From Methylobacterium sp. Leaf117 (GTDB lineage: Bacteria > Pseudomonadota > Alphaproteobacteria > Rhizobiales > Beijerinckiaceae), in assembly GCF_001422985.1 (NCBI RefSeq), contig NZ_LMNL01000023.1:382516-446515 (forward strand): a stretch of 64,000 bases of DNA. Reading direction: 5' to 3'. The notes beneath the pieces are model-generated. The model had not been told where the DNA came from, searched no databases, and worked only from the letters and a program-made list of their open reading frames with translations. Of the stretch, positions 35,086-45,926 are shown piece after piece. Within the stretch, counting starts at the first letter, position 1, and each line of letters starts with the position of its first letter. The position numbers and the translations under genes were made by a program.

Positions 35086-35427
35086 TTACTCGTCCTCGCC
35101 GAATTTGTTGGCGAGCAGATCGGCGATGGCGCTCATGCAGCTCTCGGCGTCGCTGCCCGAGGTCACCACCGCGATCGAGGTGCCCTGCGCCGCCCCGAGG
35201 GTCAGCAGGCCCATGATCGAGCGCCCGCCCACCGTCTCGCCCGAGCGGGTGACGGTGACGGCGGCGTCGAATCGCTCCACCGTCTGGACGAACTTCGCCG
35301 AGGCCCGGGCGTGCAGGCCGCGCCGGTTGATGATCGGCAGCACCTGGATCAGGCCGCCCTCGGGCACCGGCGGGAGGGTGTCCTCGGCGTCGTCTTCGTC
35401 GTGGCTCATGGGTTCGTCGTGGCTCAT
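35086..35427 (-). CDS. ptsH: HPr phosphocarrier protein
   Basis: 113-residue HPr-like protein of the nitrogen-type PTS. The phosphorylated residue is His39 in RRGLHARASAKF. The region GGRSIMGLLTLGAAQGT is the usual second signature. A roughly 25-residue acidic N-terminal extension precedes the fold. It begins with a duplicated hexapeptide, MSHDEP-MSHDED, so a second ATG at 35409 could also serve. Last gene of chvI-chvG-hprK-EIIA-HPr. In this system HPr passes phosphate to EIIA and is controlled by HprK; there is no sugar permease nearby, so a regulatory role is likely. Confidence 0.92.
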   Translation of the reverse strand: MSHDEPMSHDEDDAEDTLPPVPEGGLIQVLPIINRRGLHARASAKFVQTVERFDAAVTVTRSGETVGGRSIMGLLTLGAAQGTSIAVVTSGSDAESCMSAIADLLANKFGEDE

Positions 35428-35542
35428 GGGCGTTGGCCGTTCCCTCGCTGGCGAACCGCGCCGCGTCGCACGGCCTCGGCGGGTCCCCGCGTCGGGCGGG
35501 TCCCTGGAATGCCTGTAAGCTGTGGTGGGGGCGTAAGAAAGG

Positions 35543-35944
35543 CTATTTGCCGGCGAGCACGCGCGAGGCGACGTTGATGTATTTCCGGCCCGCCTCCTGG
35601 GCGTGCAGGACGGCATCGCCGAGGGGCTCGGCATCGCGCACGCTGGCGAGCTTGATCAGCATCGGGAGGTTGATGCCGGCCACGACCTCGACCTGTCCGC
35701 CGTTCATGCACGAAAGGGCAAGGTTCGAGGGCGTGCCGCCGAACATGTCGGTGAGCACGACGACGCCCTTGCCCGTATTCACGCGGCCGACGGCCGTCAT
35801 GATGTCGAGCCGGCGCAGCTCCATATCGTCCTCGGGACCGATGGTGATGGTCTCGATCTGCTTCTGCGGCCCGACGACGTGTTCAAGGGCAGCCTTGAAC
35901 TCGGTCGCCAGCAGGCCGTGGGTGACGAGCACCATTCCAATCAT
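35543..35944 (-). CDS. PTS system mannose-type EIIA component
   Basis: 133-residue EIIA-Man fold protein. The phosphorylated residue is His9 in MVLVTHGLLATEF, and DMFGGTPSNLA near 67-77 is the family signature. No EIIB, EIIC or EIID is present, so as in other Alphaproteobacteria it probably acts as a signalling phospho-protein downstream of HPr. The start at 35944 (MIGM) was chosen; 35935 is three codons later. It lies between HprK (125-bp gap) and HPr (115-bp gap). Confidence 0.92.
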   Translation of the reverse strand: MIGMVLVTHGLLATEFKAALEHVVGPQKQIETITIGPEDDMELRRLDIMTAVGRVNTGKGVVVLTDMFGGTPSNLALSCMNGGQVEVVAGINLPMLIKLASVRDAEPLGDAVLHAQEAGRKYINVASRVLAGK

Positions 35945-36069
35945 CGACGCGGGTTCCAACGCCTTGTGAGCGGAGCCGCCATTTTGTGCAGCGCACGGTC
36001 GAGCGCAAGGTGATTGCGGCGTTTTGTATGCTCGGCCGTCATCATCATGCCACGGTGGTGGCTCCGGCG

Positions 36070-36591
36070 CTACGGTCCCGGGTCCGGCGGCAGCGTCAGG
36101 ATTGGCCGGTGCGTCCCAAGCGCCACGCCGCCGCAGCCCGCGAGGGCGTCGAGGACGAGGCGCGGCCCGAGCCCGGACCGCAGCAGGCCCGGATCGAGGC
36201 GCAGGGCCGGCAGGGCGCGATCGAGCAGCACGACGGACGCCAGGGGGCGCTCCGGCAGGCGGGGGAGTTCCGCCACGAGATCGACGACGAGGCGGACCGG
36301 CACCGACGACAGGGTGTCGTTGGCGCGCAGGAGCCCGAGGCCCCGCACCTCGATGCGGTCGGCGAGCACCGGATCGGCATGCGCGATCACCGCTGTGCCG
36401 TCGCAGGTGAGCCGGACGCGGTCGTCGGCCACGAGGGCGGCCGGCGTACCCATCAGGGCGGCCCTGTCGAGAAGCAGGAGCGCCAGGGTCGACTTGCCCG
36501 ACCCCGAGGGACCGCGGATCAGCAGGCCGGCCCGGCCGAGGGCGATGCAGCTGGCATGCACCGCTTCGCTCCGGTGCGACGGGTCGGGCAT
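36070..36591 (-). CDS. hprK: HPr kinase/phosphorylase, short alphaproteobacterial form
   Basis: 173-residue protein with only the C-terminal catalytic domain of HprK. Walker A is GPSGSGKST (27-35), a VADDRV motif (about 54-59) holds the catalytic Asp, and EVRGLGLLR (about 81-89) is the HprK signature. The N-terminal domain of Firmicute HprK is absent, normal for this clade. It phosphorylates HPr on Ser or reverses this according to metabolic state, linking carbon status to the PTS and to ChvG/ChvI. It lies 20 bp after chvG. Confidence 0.92.
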   Translation of the reverse strand: MPDPSHRSEAVHASCIALGRAGLLIRGPSGSGKSTLALLLLDRAALMGTPAALVADDRVRLTCDGTAVIAHADPVLADRIEVRGLGLLRANDTLSSVPVRLVVDLVAELPRLPERPLASVVLLDRALPALRLDPGLLRSGLGPRLVLDALAGCGGVALGTHRPILTLPPDPGP

Positions 36592-36611
36592 CGCCGCGCC
36601 GGCCTCCGGGC

Positions 36612-38372
36612 TCAGCGGGCCGCCGCCGGCAGGCGCACGATGAAGCGGGCGCCGCGCACCGTCGGCTCGCCGTCCTCGTCGGCCGGACCCGGGCGGTTTT
36701 CGGCCCGGATCGTGCCCCGATGGGCCTGGACGATCTGGCGCGAGATCGAGAGGCCGAGGCCGGAATTCTGACCGAACCCCTGCTCGGGACGGTCGGTATA
36801 GAAGCGCTCGAAGATCCGCTCCAGGGCATGCTCGGGGATGCCCGGCCCCTCGTCCTCGACGATCAGCTCCACGTCGTTGCGCACCCGGCGCAGGGCCACC
36901 CGCACCTTGGCGTCGGGGGGCGAGAACGAGCGGGCATTGTCCAGGAGGTTGTTGACCACCTGCCCGAGCCGGCTGTCATGGCCGAAGATGGTGAAGGGCG
37001 AATCGGTCTCTCCGGCCGGCGCGTCGCAGTCGAACTGGATCGGCGCGTCCTTCGCGCGACGGCGCTCGTTGGCCACCGAGACCACGGTGGACATCAGCTT
37101 GCGCATGTCGACCCGGCGCGCCTCCGCGCGGGCCAGTTCCGCGTCGAGGCGCGAGGCGTCGGAGATGTCCGAGATCAGCCGGTCGAGGCGCTTCACGTCG
37201 TGCTGGATGATCGCCAGCAGGCGGCTGCGCGAATCGTCGGATTTGGCCAGCGGCAGCGTCTCGACGGCGCTGCGCAGGGAGGTCAGCGGATTCTTCAGTT
37301 CGTGGCTGACATCGGCCGCGAAGCTCTCGATGGCGTCGATCCGGCGATAGAGCGCCTGGGTCATGTCGCGCAGCGCCCCCGACAGGTGGCCGATCTCGTC
37401 GGTGCGCCCGGTGAAATCCGGGATCTCCTCGCGCGACTTGATGCCGAGGCGGACCTTCTCGGCCGCATCGGCGAGGCGCCGCACCGGCCCCGCGATGGCA
37501 CCGGCGAGCAGGATCGACAGCACCAGCATCACGGCCGCCGCGATGAGGAAGACCTGCAGCAGGCCGAATCGCTCCGAGGCGATGACCCGGTCGATGTCGC
37601 CCCCTTGCGTCGACAGCATCAGGGCGCCGCGCACGGAATTCGCGCGCTGGATCGGCACCGCCACCGACACGATGGTCTCGCCCGCCGGGTTGCGGCGCAC
37701 GATGGTGCCGCGCGCGCCCGAGAGCGCCACCTGCACCTCCTTCAGGCTGTGCCCGCTGGCCGGGCCGACATCCTCGCTGACGCCGGGCGGGGCGTCGCCG
37801 CCGAAGCGCGCCCCGAACCGTGCCTGCAGGGACTCCCAGGTCGCCTCCAGCCAGGTGCGCTTGCGCGGGCGCACGTCCGGGTCGCTCCGGCCCATCTCGC
37901 CCCGGGCCGAGAGGGTGCGGGTGTCGAACAGAAGGCCGCCCTCCTGGTCGTAGACCCGGGCGCGGTTGCCCGTGGGGGTGATCAGCCGGCGCAGCAGCGG
38001 GGCCACCCGCTCGGGATTCAGCGAGAAGGTGAGGGGGGAGGACAGTTCCTCGACCTCGCCGGCCTGGAGCTGGAGCAGCTTGTCGGGATCGATCCGGATC
38101 GCGTCGGTCTCGACCGAGGCCGAGGACGCGATGGCGCCGGCGATGATCTCGCCCTGGATCAGCAGGCTCTGCACCCGCGCCTGGATCAGCCCCTGGCGGA
38201 ACTGGTTCAGGTAGAGGAAGCCGAACAGCAGCGCGATCAGCCCGACGAGGTTGAGCACGACGATGCGCCGCGTCAGGCTCGACGAAGCGCGTTGGCCGAT
38301 CCCGTTCCAGATCTGGCGCGGCCAGCCCAGCACGCCGCGCGACGGAATTTCGGCTTGGTCTGTGGAGGGCAC
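36612..38372 (-). CDS. chvG: Sensor histidine kinase ChvG (ExoS)
   Basis: 586-residue membrane sensor kinase. Two membrane helices (about 36-54 and 270-292) flank a roughly 215-residue periplasmic domain. HAMP follows, then the H-box SHELKNPL with His357 and the ATPase motifs DNARSFS, DEGPGIP and GLGLSISR. ChvG controls acid stress, envelope and exopolysaccharide genes in rhizobia and Agrobacterium and is inhibited there by the periplasmic protein ExoR. It lies 67 bp after chvI. The operon with hprK, EIIA and HPr is the conserved alphaproteobacterial one. Confidence 0.93.
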   Translation of the reverse strand: MPSTDQAEIPSRGVLGWPRQIWNGIGQRASSSLTRRIVVLNLVGLIALLFGFLYLNQFRQGLIQARVQSLLIQGEIIAGAIASSASVETDAIRIDPDKLLQLQAGEVEELSSPLTFSLNPERVAPLLRRLITPTGNRARVYDQEGGLLFDTRTLSARGEMGRSDPDVRPRKRTWLEATWESLQARFGARFGGDAPPGVSEDVGPASGHSLKEVQVALSGARGTIVRRNPAGETIVSVAVPIQRANSVRGALMLSTQGGDIDRVIASERFGLLQVFLIAAAVMLVLSILLAGAIAGPVRRLADAAEKVRLGIKSREEIPDFTGRTDEIGHLSGALRDMTQALYRRIDAIESFAADVSHELKNPLTSLRSAVETLPLAKSDDSRSRLLAIIQHDVKRLDRLISDISDASRLDAELARAEARRVDMRKLMSTVVSVANERRRAKDAPIQFDCDAPAGETDSPFTIFGHDSRLGQVVNNLLDNARSFSPPDAKVRVALRRVRNDVELIVEDEGPGIPEHALERIFERFYTDRPEQGFGQNSGLGLSISRQIVQAHRGTIRAENRPGPADEDGEPTVRGARFIVRLPAAAR

Positions 38373-38439
38373 GATCGTCCGTTGTCAGGGAAGGGGCGGG
38401 CTATGCGGGAAACCGGAGGGGGCTGGCCGGGGCCGGACC

Positions 38440-39150
38440 TCAGCTTTCCTTGAAGCGGTAGCCGACGCCGTAGAGCGTCTCGATCATGTCGAAGTTGGTG
38501 TCGGTCACCTTGAACTTCTTGCGCAGGCGCTTGATGTGGCTGTCGATGGTGCGGTCGTCGACGTAGACTTGGTCGTCGTAGGCGGCGTCCATCAGGGCGT
38601 TGCGGCTCTTCACGACGCCGGGGCGGTGGGCCAGCGCCTGGAGGATCAGGAATTCCGTCACCGTCAGGGTCACGGGCTCGCCCTTCCAGGTGCAGGTGTG
38701 GCGCTCGGGATCCATCATCAGCAGGCCGCGCTCCAGGGAGCGGGCGGCGGCATCGGCCTCGCGGGCGGCGGCGCCCGGGCCGTCCTTCGGGGCGAAGCGG
38801 CGCAGCACCGCCTTCACGCGCTCGACCAAGAGCCGCTGCGAGAACGGCTTATGGATGAAGTCGTCGGCGCCCATCTTGAGGCCGAACAATTCGTCGATCT
38901 CCTCGTCCTTCGAGGTCAGAAAGATCACCGGAAGGTCGGATTTCTGCCGCAGACGCCTGAGAAGTTCCATTCCGTCCATGCGCGGCATCTTGATGTCGAA
39001 GATCGCGAGATCGGGCGGGGAATGCTTCAGCCCGTCGAGCGCCGAGGCGCCGTCGGTATAGGTCTGGATGCGGTACCCCTCGGTCTCGAGCGCGATCGAG
39101 ACGGAGGTGAGGATGTTTCGGTCGTCGTCCACGAGGGCGATGGTCGGCAT
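38440..39150 (-). CDS. chvI: Response regulator ChvI
   Basis: 236-residue OmpR/PhoB-type regulator. The receiver domain has phosphorylated Asp52 ([10 protein letters not shown]), Thr in FLTSKDEE and Lys in IHKPFS. The C-terminal winged helix ends in the usual IKRLRKKF ... YGVGYRF. It is the first gene of the operon with chvG and the PTS genes. The ATG at 39150 gives the standard [10 protein letters not shown] start. In many rhizobia pckA is divergent from chvI; here a HugZ-like gene takes that place. Confidence 0.95.
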   Translation of the reverse strand: MPTIALVDDDRNILTSVSIALETEGYRIQTYTDGASALDGLKHSPPDLAIFDIKMPRMDGMELLRRLRQKSDLPVIFLTSKDEEIDELFGLKMGADDFIHKPFSQRLLVERVKAVLRRFAPKDGPGAAAREADAAARSLERGLLMMDPERHTCTWKGEPVTLTVTEFLILQALAHRPGVVKSRNALMDAAYDDQVYVDDRTIDSHIKRLRKKFKVTDTNFDMIETLYGVGYRFKES

Positions 39151-39492
39151 GCGCGTGTCCTGTTGCTCGGATGCGGCTTGGCGGACGTCTGACGGCGCCC
39201 GCCCCTCCGCATCCCACCCTGATTCGCCGTCGTGGACGGCGGGCAAGGATCGGCAAAAACGCGGTGGCGACCGTGCCGGGGAGGCGGGCCGCGTTCGCGC
39301 GGAGAGTCAGGCTGTGTAATGGCAACGGGCGATAAAAGCGAGCGATCTCGGTTGTTTGTCCGTTTGGTGCTTGACTGAGGCCATTGGGCCGCATGTCTGC
39401 GCTCTCGTGCGGAGCGGATTGCAACCGCTATGATCCGCCGGCTGAACGCGGCCTGAGCGCCGCGGCGCGATCACGAATTCGGGGGATCATCG
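39151..39492. other. Intergenic region between divergent chvI and hugZ-like genes
   Basis: 342 bp without a gene. The chvI leader side has a 7-bp hairpin CGCCGTC-GTG-GACGGCG at 39225-39241. The hugZ side has a TATGAT at 39429-39434 that could be a -10 element, without a good -35. Confidence 0.4.
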
Positions 39493-40287
39493 ATGGCCGA
39501 GGCTGACAACAACGCCGGGTCCGCGCCGCGCCGGCAGGCGGCTCCGCTTCCGACGGCCGAGGCCCCGTTCGACGCGATCGGACTGGCGCGGCATCTCCTG
39601 CGCAGCATCCGCTCCGGCGCGCTCGCCACCCTCGACCCGGAGGACGGCACGCCCTTCGTCTCGCTGGTGACCCTCGCCACCGACGTCGACGGCACGCCCC
39701 TGATGCTGCTGTCGCGGCTCTCGGCCCACACCCGCAACCTGCTGGCGGATTCCCGCGCCTCGCTGCTGTTCACCGCCGGCGGCAAGGGCGACCCGCTGGC
39801 CCATCCGCGCCTGACCGTGACCGGGCGCGTGACGCAGACGGCCGAGCCGCGCGCCCGCGCCCGATTCGTGGCCCGGCATCCGAAATCCAAGCTCTATGCC
39901 GATTTCCCGGATTTCGGGTTCTTCGCTCTGGAGCCGAAGGCCGGGCATCTCAACGGCGGTTTCGCCAAGGCCGCCGTGCTGACGCCTGCGGAATTGCGCC
40001 TGGATATCACCGGCGCGGAGGGGCTGGTGGCGGGCGAGGCCGGCGCCGTCGATTACATGAACGCCGACCACGCCGACGCCCTCGCGCTCTACGCCCAGGG
40101 AGCCGGCGCCGAACCCGGGCCGTGGCGGCTCACCGGCCTCGACCCGGAGGGCCTGGATCTCCTCACCGGCGACCGGACCGCGCGGGTGCTCTACCCCGAG
40201 CCGGTCCGCGAGATGGGCGCCCTGCGCAAGGCCCTGGTGGCGATGGCGGCCCGGGCACGGGCCGGGGAGGCCGCCCCGGCCGATTAG
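39493..40287 (+). CDS. HugZ-like pyridoxamine 5'-phosphate oxidase-fold protein
   Basis: 264-residue protein. The N-terminal half is an FMN-binding split-barrel (RSGALATLDPEDGTPFVSLVTLATDVDG). The C-terminal half is a DUF2470 domain with the conserved DYMNADHADALALYA, the arrangement of HugZ/CREG-like proteins, some of which bind or degrade haem. No haem uptake genes lie nearby, so iron use is not proven; flavin reductase-like activity is possible. It is convergent with the His-rich peptide gene, with a strong hairpin between. Confidence 0.83.
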   Translation: MAEADNNAGSAPRRQAAPLPTAEAPFDAIGLARHLLRSIRSGALATLDPEDGTPFVSLVTLATDVDGTPLMLLSRLSAHTRNLLADSRASLLFTAGGKGDPLAHPRLTVTGRVTQTAEPRARARFVARHPKSKLYADFPDFGFFALEPKAGHLNGGFAKAAVLTPAELRLDITGAEGLVAGEAGAVDYMNADHADALALYAQGAGAEPGPWRLTGLDPEGLDLLTGDRTARVLYPEPVREMGALRKALVAMAARARAGEAAPAD

Positions 40288-40321
40288 GCCCGGGCGCGGA
40301 TCGCTTCGCCGACACGAACGC

Positions 40322-40357
40322 GCCGGGGCGAACGTCCGGATCGACGTTCGCCCCGGC
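40322..40357. terminator. Bidirectional terminator hairpin
   Basis: A perfect 14-bp stem, GCCGGGGCGAACGT (40322-40335) and ACGTTCGCCCCGGC (40344-40357), with an 8-nt loop lies midway between two convergent stop codons. Confidence 0.75.
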
Positions 40358-40372
40358 CGCTCCGTCGCGCCC

Positions 40373-40654
40373 TTACTTCTTGTCGTGCGGATGCGTCTTG
40401 CTGTGGTCGTGCGTGTGGCCCTCCTTGGCCGCGTGCACCGGCTTGGTGCTCTCGGTCACGTCGACGCGCTCGGGCATGCCGCGGTTGGTGTGGTGGTTCG
40501 GGCCGCCCGAGACGCCGCCGGTGTTCGGGACGGCCTGCGACGGGTTGTCGGAGTTTCCGCTGCCCTCCGTGGCGGAGGCCTGTCCCGCCAGGGCGGTCAT
40601 CAGGGCCAGGGACAGAAGCGTGATGGTGATGCCGCGACATGGTCTCGTCCTCAA
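40373..40654 (-). CDS. Small exported His-rich protein
   Basis: 93-residue protein with an N-terminal signal peptide (TITLLSLALMTALAGQASA) cleaved near residue 28. The mature part is polar, rich in Gly, Asn and Pro, and ends in a His/Lys/Asp-rich tail (HTHDHSKTHPHDKK). It has no recognised domain. The His-rich tail suggests metal binding in the periplasm, but that is inference. It lies 122 bp downstream of the sensor kinase gene in the same direction. Confidence 0.65.
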   Translation of the reverse strand: MRTRPCRGITITLLSLALMTALAGQASATEGSGNSDNPSQAVPNTGGVSGGPNHHTNRGMPERVDVTESTKPVHAAKEGHTHDHSKTHPHDKK

Positions 40655-40776
40655 GTTTCGCAGCCCCGTCGGCTGCGTCGAGACCTGATGTAGCCGAGGC
40701 GTTTGGCTCCCCGATGCCGGGTCTGTGACGAAGTGTGGCGCAGGTCGCCGAACCCTCGCCGCGGGACGCGGCCGCC

Positions 40777-42114
40777 TCAGCCGGTCGGGCGCGGCAGGGT
40801 GATCCGCACCCGCAGGCCGCCGCCGGGCCGGGTCTCCAGGCCGATGCGGCCGCCCTCCGCCTCGATCACCCGGCGCGCGATGGTCAGGCCGAGGCCGGTC
40901 CCCCCGGTGTTGCGGTTGCGCGAGGTTTCCAGGCGGGTGAACGGTGCGAAGGCCCGCTCGACCGCGTCGGCGGGAAGGCCGGGGCCGTCGTCGTCGACCT
41001 GCAGCTCCAGGGTGGTGTCCGCGATGGTCAGGCCGATCCGGGCCCGTTCCCCGTACCGGACGGCGTTGTCGACCACGTTGTCGAGGGCGCGCCGGAGCGC
41101 CACCGGCCGGATGGCGGCGAGCGCCCGGCCGGGTCCGTCGTAGACGACCGCATGTCCGGCATCCTGTCCGGCATCGGCGATGCTCATCAGCAGGCTGGCG
41201 ACGTTGGTGACCCGCCGGACCTCCGGATCGGCATCGCCGCGCAGGTAGGCCAGCGTCGAGTCGATCATGGCCTGCATGTCGTCGAGGTCGGATGCCATCG
41301 CGTGGCGCTGCGCCGCGTCGGTGACGCCATCCAGGCGCAGGCGCAGGCGCGCGATCGGCGTCCGCAGATCGTGGGACACGGCGGCGAGCGCCTGGGTCCG
41401 CTCGGTGACGAGGTCCCGGATCCGCACCTGCATGCCGTTGAGGGCGCGGGCGATCGCGCGGGTCTCGTCGGGGCCGACCTCGGGCACCGGCACCATCCGG
41501 CCCTGGCCGACGGCATGGCCGATCAGCCCGGTGATGTGGCCGAGCGCACGCAGCGGCCGGGCGATCCGGCTGGTCAGGAACACGGCGGCGAGGCCGACCA
41601 GGATCGCCATCGCGGTCGCCAGCATGGCCCAGGGATTGCGCAGGGCCATGCCCGAGGCGTGGGCCGAGTGGAAGGCGAGCTGGCTGCCGTCCGCGAGCGC
41701 CAGCGTCCCGCCGAGATCGAGCCGGTGGAGTGGGTCCGTGTCGCCCTCCATCGCCAGGGAGAGGCCGGTGCCGAGGCTGGAATCGAGGGCGGTCAGGCGC
41801 CGGTGCAGGGGGGCCAGGGCCGGGTCGCTGCGGGGCCGGGCCGGAGCGGGGGTCTCCGTCCAGGCGACCTCGAAATGCGGATTGGACAGCGCCTTGGCCT
41901 CGGCGTTCCGCTCCGCCGGCGGGCGCCGCATCACCGCGTCGCGGGCCAGGGCGAGCTGTGACGCGACCTGGGCCGCGAAGGCCTCGTCGGCGGCCGCGGC
42001 CGCCGACTGGCGATAGAGCAGCAGGGCTCCGCCATGGACGGCCAGGATGGCGGCCAGCAGGACGACGAGTGTCCGGGCCTCGAGGCTGCGCGCCAGGGCG
42101 AAGACCCGTCTCAC
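40777..42114 (-). CDS. Two-component sensor histidine kinase
   Basis: 445-residue membrane kinase. Helices at about 15-34 and 163-181 flank a periplasmic domain of about 130 residues. HAMP follows, then SHDLRTPI with His248, and an ATPase domain with DNAVRYG, DDGPGLP and GTGLGLTIAR. The GTG start at 42114 overlaps the stop of the response regulator gene (GTGA), so the pair is coupled. It looks like an EnvZ/RstB-type kinase; the signal is unknown. Confidence 0.9.
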   Translation of the reverse strand: MRRVFALARSLEARTLVVLLAAILAVHGGALLLYRQSAAAAADEAFAAQVASQLALARDAVMRRPPAERNAEAKALSNPHFEVAWTETPAPARPRSDPALAPLHRRLTALDSSLGTGLSLAMEGDTDPLHRLDLGGTLALADGSQLAFHSAHASGMALRNPWAMLATAMAILVGLAAVFLTSRIARPLRALGHITGLIGHAVGQGRMVPVPEVGPDETRAIARALNGMQVRIRDLVTERTQALAAVSHDLRTPIARLRLRLDGVTDAAQRHAMASDLDDMQAMIDSTLAYLRGDADPEVRRVTNVASLLMSIADAGQDAGHAVVYDGPGRALAAIRPVALRRALDNVVDNAVRYGERARIGLTIADTTLELQVDDDGPGLPADAVERAFAPFTRLETSRNRNTGGTGLGLTIARRVIEAEGGRIGLETRPGGGLRVRITLPRPTG

Positions 42115-42854
42115 CGGCGCTCCACCTTCGCGGCCAGCATGTAGCCCGAGCCCCGCACCGTCTTGATCACCGGCGGCTCGCCCTCGGGCGGGTCGAGCTT
42201 GCGCCGCAGGCGGCTGACGAGGGTGTCGACGCTGCGGTCGGACGGCGATCCCAGGCGCGCGCGTGACAGTTCGAGGATCTGCTCGCGGCCGAGCACCCGC
42301 CCGGGATGGTCGAGGAACACCAGGAGGAGGTCGTATTCCGCACCGGACAGGTCGACGCCGGCGCCGTCCGGGTCGACCAGCGCACGGCTGCGCAGGTCGA
42401 GGCGCCAGCCCGCGAAGGCCAGGGCCTCGCCGCTGCCCGGGGAGGCCGCCGGCGCCAGGACGGAGCGACGCAGCACCGCCCGGACGCGGGCCAGCAGCTC
42501 CGGGCGCCCGAACGGCTTGGCGATGTAATCGTCGGCCCCGAGTTCCAGGCCCAGCACCCGGTCCGCCTCTTCGCCGCGCGCGCTGACGATGATGACCGGC
42601 ACCGTGGAGCGGACGCGCAGCGCGCGCAGCAGGTCGAGGCCCGACGCACCGGGCAGCATGACGTCGAGGAGGATCAGGTCGACCCCGCCCTGGGGCAGGA
42701 GCCGCCACATCTCGGCGCCGCTGCGGCATCCGGTGACGCGGTAGCCGCTGTCCCGCAGCGCCCGGGTCACCAGGATGCGCAGGCCGTCATCGTCTTCCAC
42801 CAGGAGGACGTGGCCCAGGTCCGGCATCGGACCGGATTCCTCCAGGGGGTTCAT
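42111..42854 (-). CDS. OmpR-family response regulator
   Basis: 247-residue regulator partnered with the kinase downstream. The receiver domain has the acidic pocket VEDDDG, phosphorylated Asp64 in LLDVMLPG, and Lys in IAKPFGRPE. The winged-helix domain ends with RLRRKLDPPEGEPPVIKTVRG and GYMLAAKVERR, typical of OmpR/RstA. The ATG at 42854 is used; 42827 (MPDLGHV) is an alternative nine codons later. No target gene can be named from this window. Confidence 0.92.
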   Translation of the reverse strand: MNPLEESGPMPDLGHVLLVEDDDGLRILVTRALRDSGYRVTGCRSGAEMWRLLPQGGVDLILLDVMLPGASGLDLLRALRVRSTVPVIIVSARGEEADRVLGLELGADDYIAKPFGRPELLARVRAVLRRSVLAPAASPGSGEALAFAGWRLDLRSRALVDPDGAGVDLSGAEYDLLLVFLDHPGRVLGREQILELSRARLGSPSDRSVDTLVSRLRRKLDPPEGEPPVIKTVRGSGYMLAAKVERR

Positions 42855-42933
42855 GGCTGACGTCTCGGCTCCGGGGATGCGGCCGCTGCGGCGAATCGGC
42901 GGGCGGTGGGAATCAGCCGGAAAATGCAGGCCG

Positions 42934-42977
42934 CTGCAAGCCCGCCGCAAGCCCCCCGCAAGCCCGCTGCTGACCCG
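42934..42977. repeat. 11-bp tandem repeat, four units
   Basis: Units CTGCAAGCCCG, CCGCAAGCCCC, CCGCAAGCCCG and CTGCTGACCCG run head to tail, the last diverged. Confidence 0.7.
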
Positions 42978-43063
42978 GCTCCCCGGCCGGGTCCGGCGCA
43001 GGCGGCGCACTCGCCGCAGGGGTGGGACCGTAGGGTTTGGGCGATACGCCTGGACCATGGGCT

Positions 43064-43119
43064 CGGGGTCCTGCGCTCGGGGGCCTGCGCGTGGGGTTCT
43101 GCGCGTGGGGTCCTGCGCT
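43064..43119. repeat. 14-bp tandem repeat, four units
   Basis: Units CGGGGTCCTGCGCT, CGGGGGCCTGCGCG, TGGGGTTCTGCGCG and TGGGGTCCTGCGCT lie head to tail, ending 115 bp before the lepA start. Confidence 0.85.
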
Positions 43120-43234
43120 TGGCGCACGGGGCGGGCGCTGCTATCTGCGGGCGACCTGTTTCCCATTCCAAGAAACCGTGCGCCGGGTCCGTCCCTTGGA
43201 CGGCGGGCCGCGCGCGCCGGAGATCGCATCCTCG

Positions 43235-45036
<1,802 letters not shown>

Positions 45037-45040
<4 letters not shown>

Positions 45041-45900
45041 GCCGGGCCCCGGAGGTGGAGCCGAACGCCGCCCCCATCCCGCTCACCGTCCTGATCCGGA
45101 CGTTGAACGAGGCTGACCGCATCGCGGCCTGCCTCCGCTCGGTCCTGCCCCTGGGAGCCGAGATCCTGGTGATCGACGCCGGCTCGACCGATGCCACGGT
45201 GGCGATCGCCGAGTCCCTCGGCGCCCGGGTGGTAGTCAATCCCTGGCCGGGATTCGGGCCGCAGCGACGCTTCGGCGAGGACCTCTGCCGCCACGACCAC
45301 GTCTTCAGCGTCGACGCCGACGAGATCCTGACCCCGGAGATCGTCCGGGAGATCCGGGGGATCTTTGCGGCTCCCCAAATCCCGTCCCTGATGATCGTCC
45401 GCAAGGCGATGGTGCTGCCGCATCACGCGCGGCCGTCGCCCTGGGCGTTCTGCACCGAGAACATCTATCTCTACGACCGGCGCGTGGCCCGCACCACCGA
45501 CAACCCGAACTGGGACAAGCTCGCGATCACCACGGCCGAGAAGCCGGTGACGATCCGGTCCGTGGTCTGGCACCACACCTTCCGCGATTGGAACCACGCC
45601 ATCGCCAAGTCGAACTATGTCGGGCAGCTCGCCGCCGACACCCAGCCGATCGGATCGCGCTTCGAGACCGGCCTGCGCCTGGTGTTCGAATACCCCCTCA
45701 ACTTCCTGAAATTCTACATCCTGCGCCGGTTCTTCCTCGCCGGCCTCGACGGTTTCGTGATGGCGAGCGTGCTGGCCTATGGCCGCTTCATCCGGATCGC
45801 CAAGATGCACGAGGCCACCCGCGGCCGGCCCTCCACCGGGCTCCCCTTCCTGCGCCGCGCCAAGCGCGCTGCGTCGGACACCCAGGCCGATCCGGGCTGA
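45037..45900 (+). CDS. Family 2 glycosyltransferase (LPS-type)
   Basis: 287-residue GT-A glycosyltransferase resembling WaaE/KdtX-like lipopolysaccharide core enzymes. The N-terminus has [20 protein letters not shown] and DAGSTDAT; the metal-binding DxD is in [11 protein letters not shown]. The C-terminal segment [29 protein letters not shown] is amphipathic/hydrophobic and probably sits on the inner membrane. The start is either TTG 45037, overlapping the lepA stop, or GTG 45055; I could not decide firmly. No other LPS genes lie nearby. Confidence 0.85.
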
Positions 45901-45926
45901 GGCCCGGCGGATCGGCGTCGCAGGCC

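Larger units (their letters stand above)
42855..43234. other. Intergenic region upstream of lepA
   Basis: This 380-bp gap between divergent genes holds two tandem arrays: an 11-bp repeat at 42934-42977 and a 14-bp repeat at 43064-43119. Apart from GGAG before the lepA start, no regulatory motif is recognised. Confidence 0.6.
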
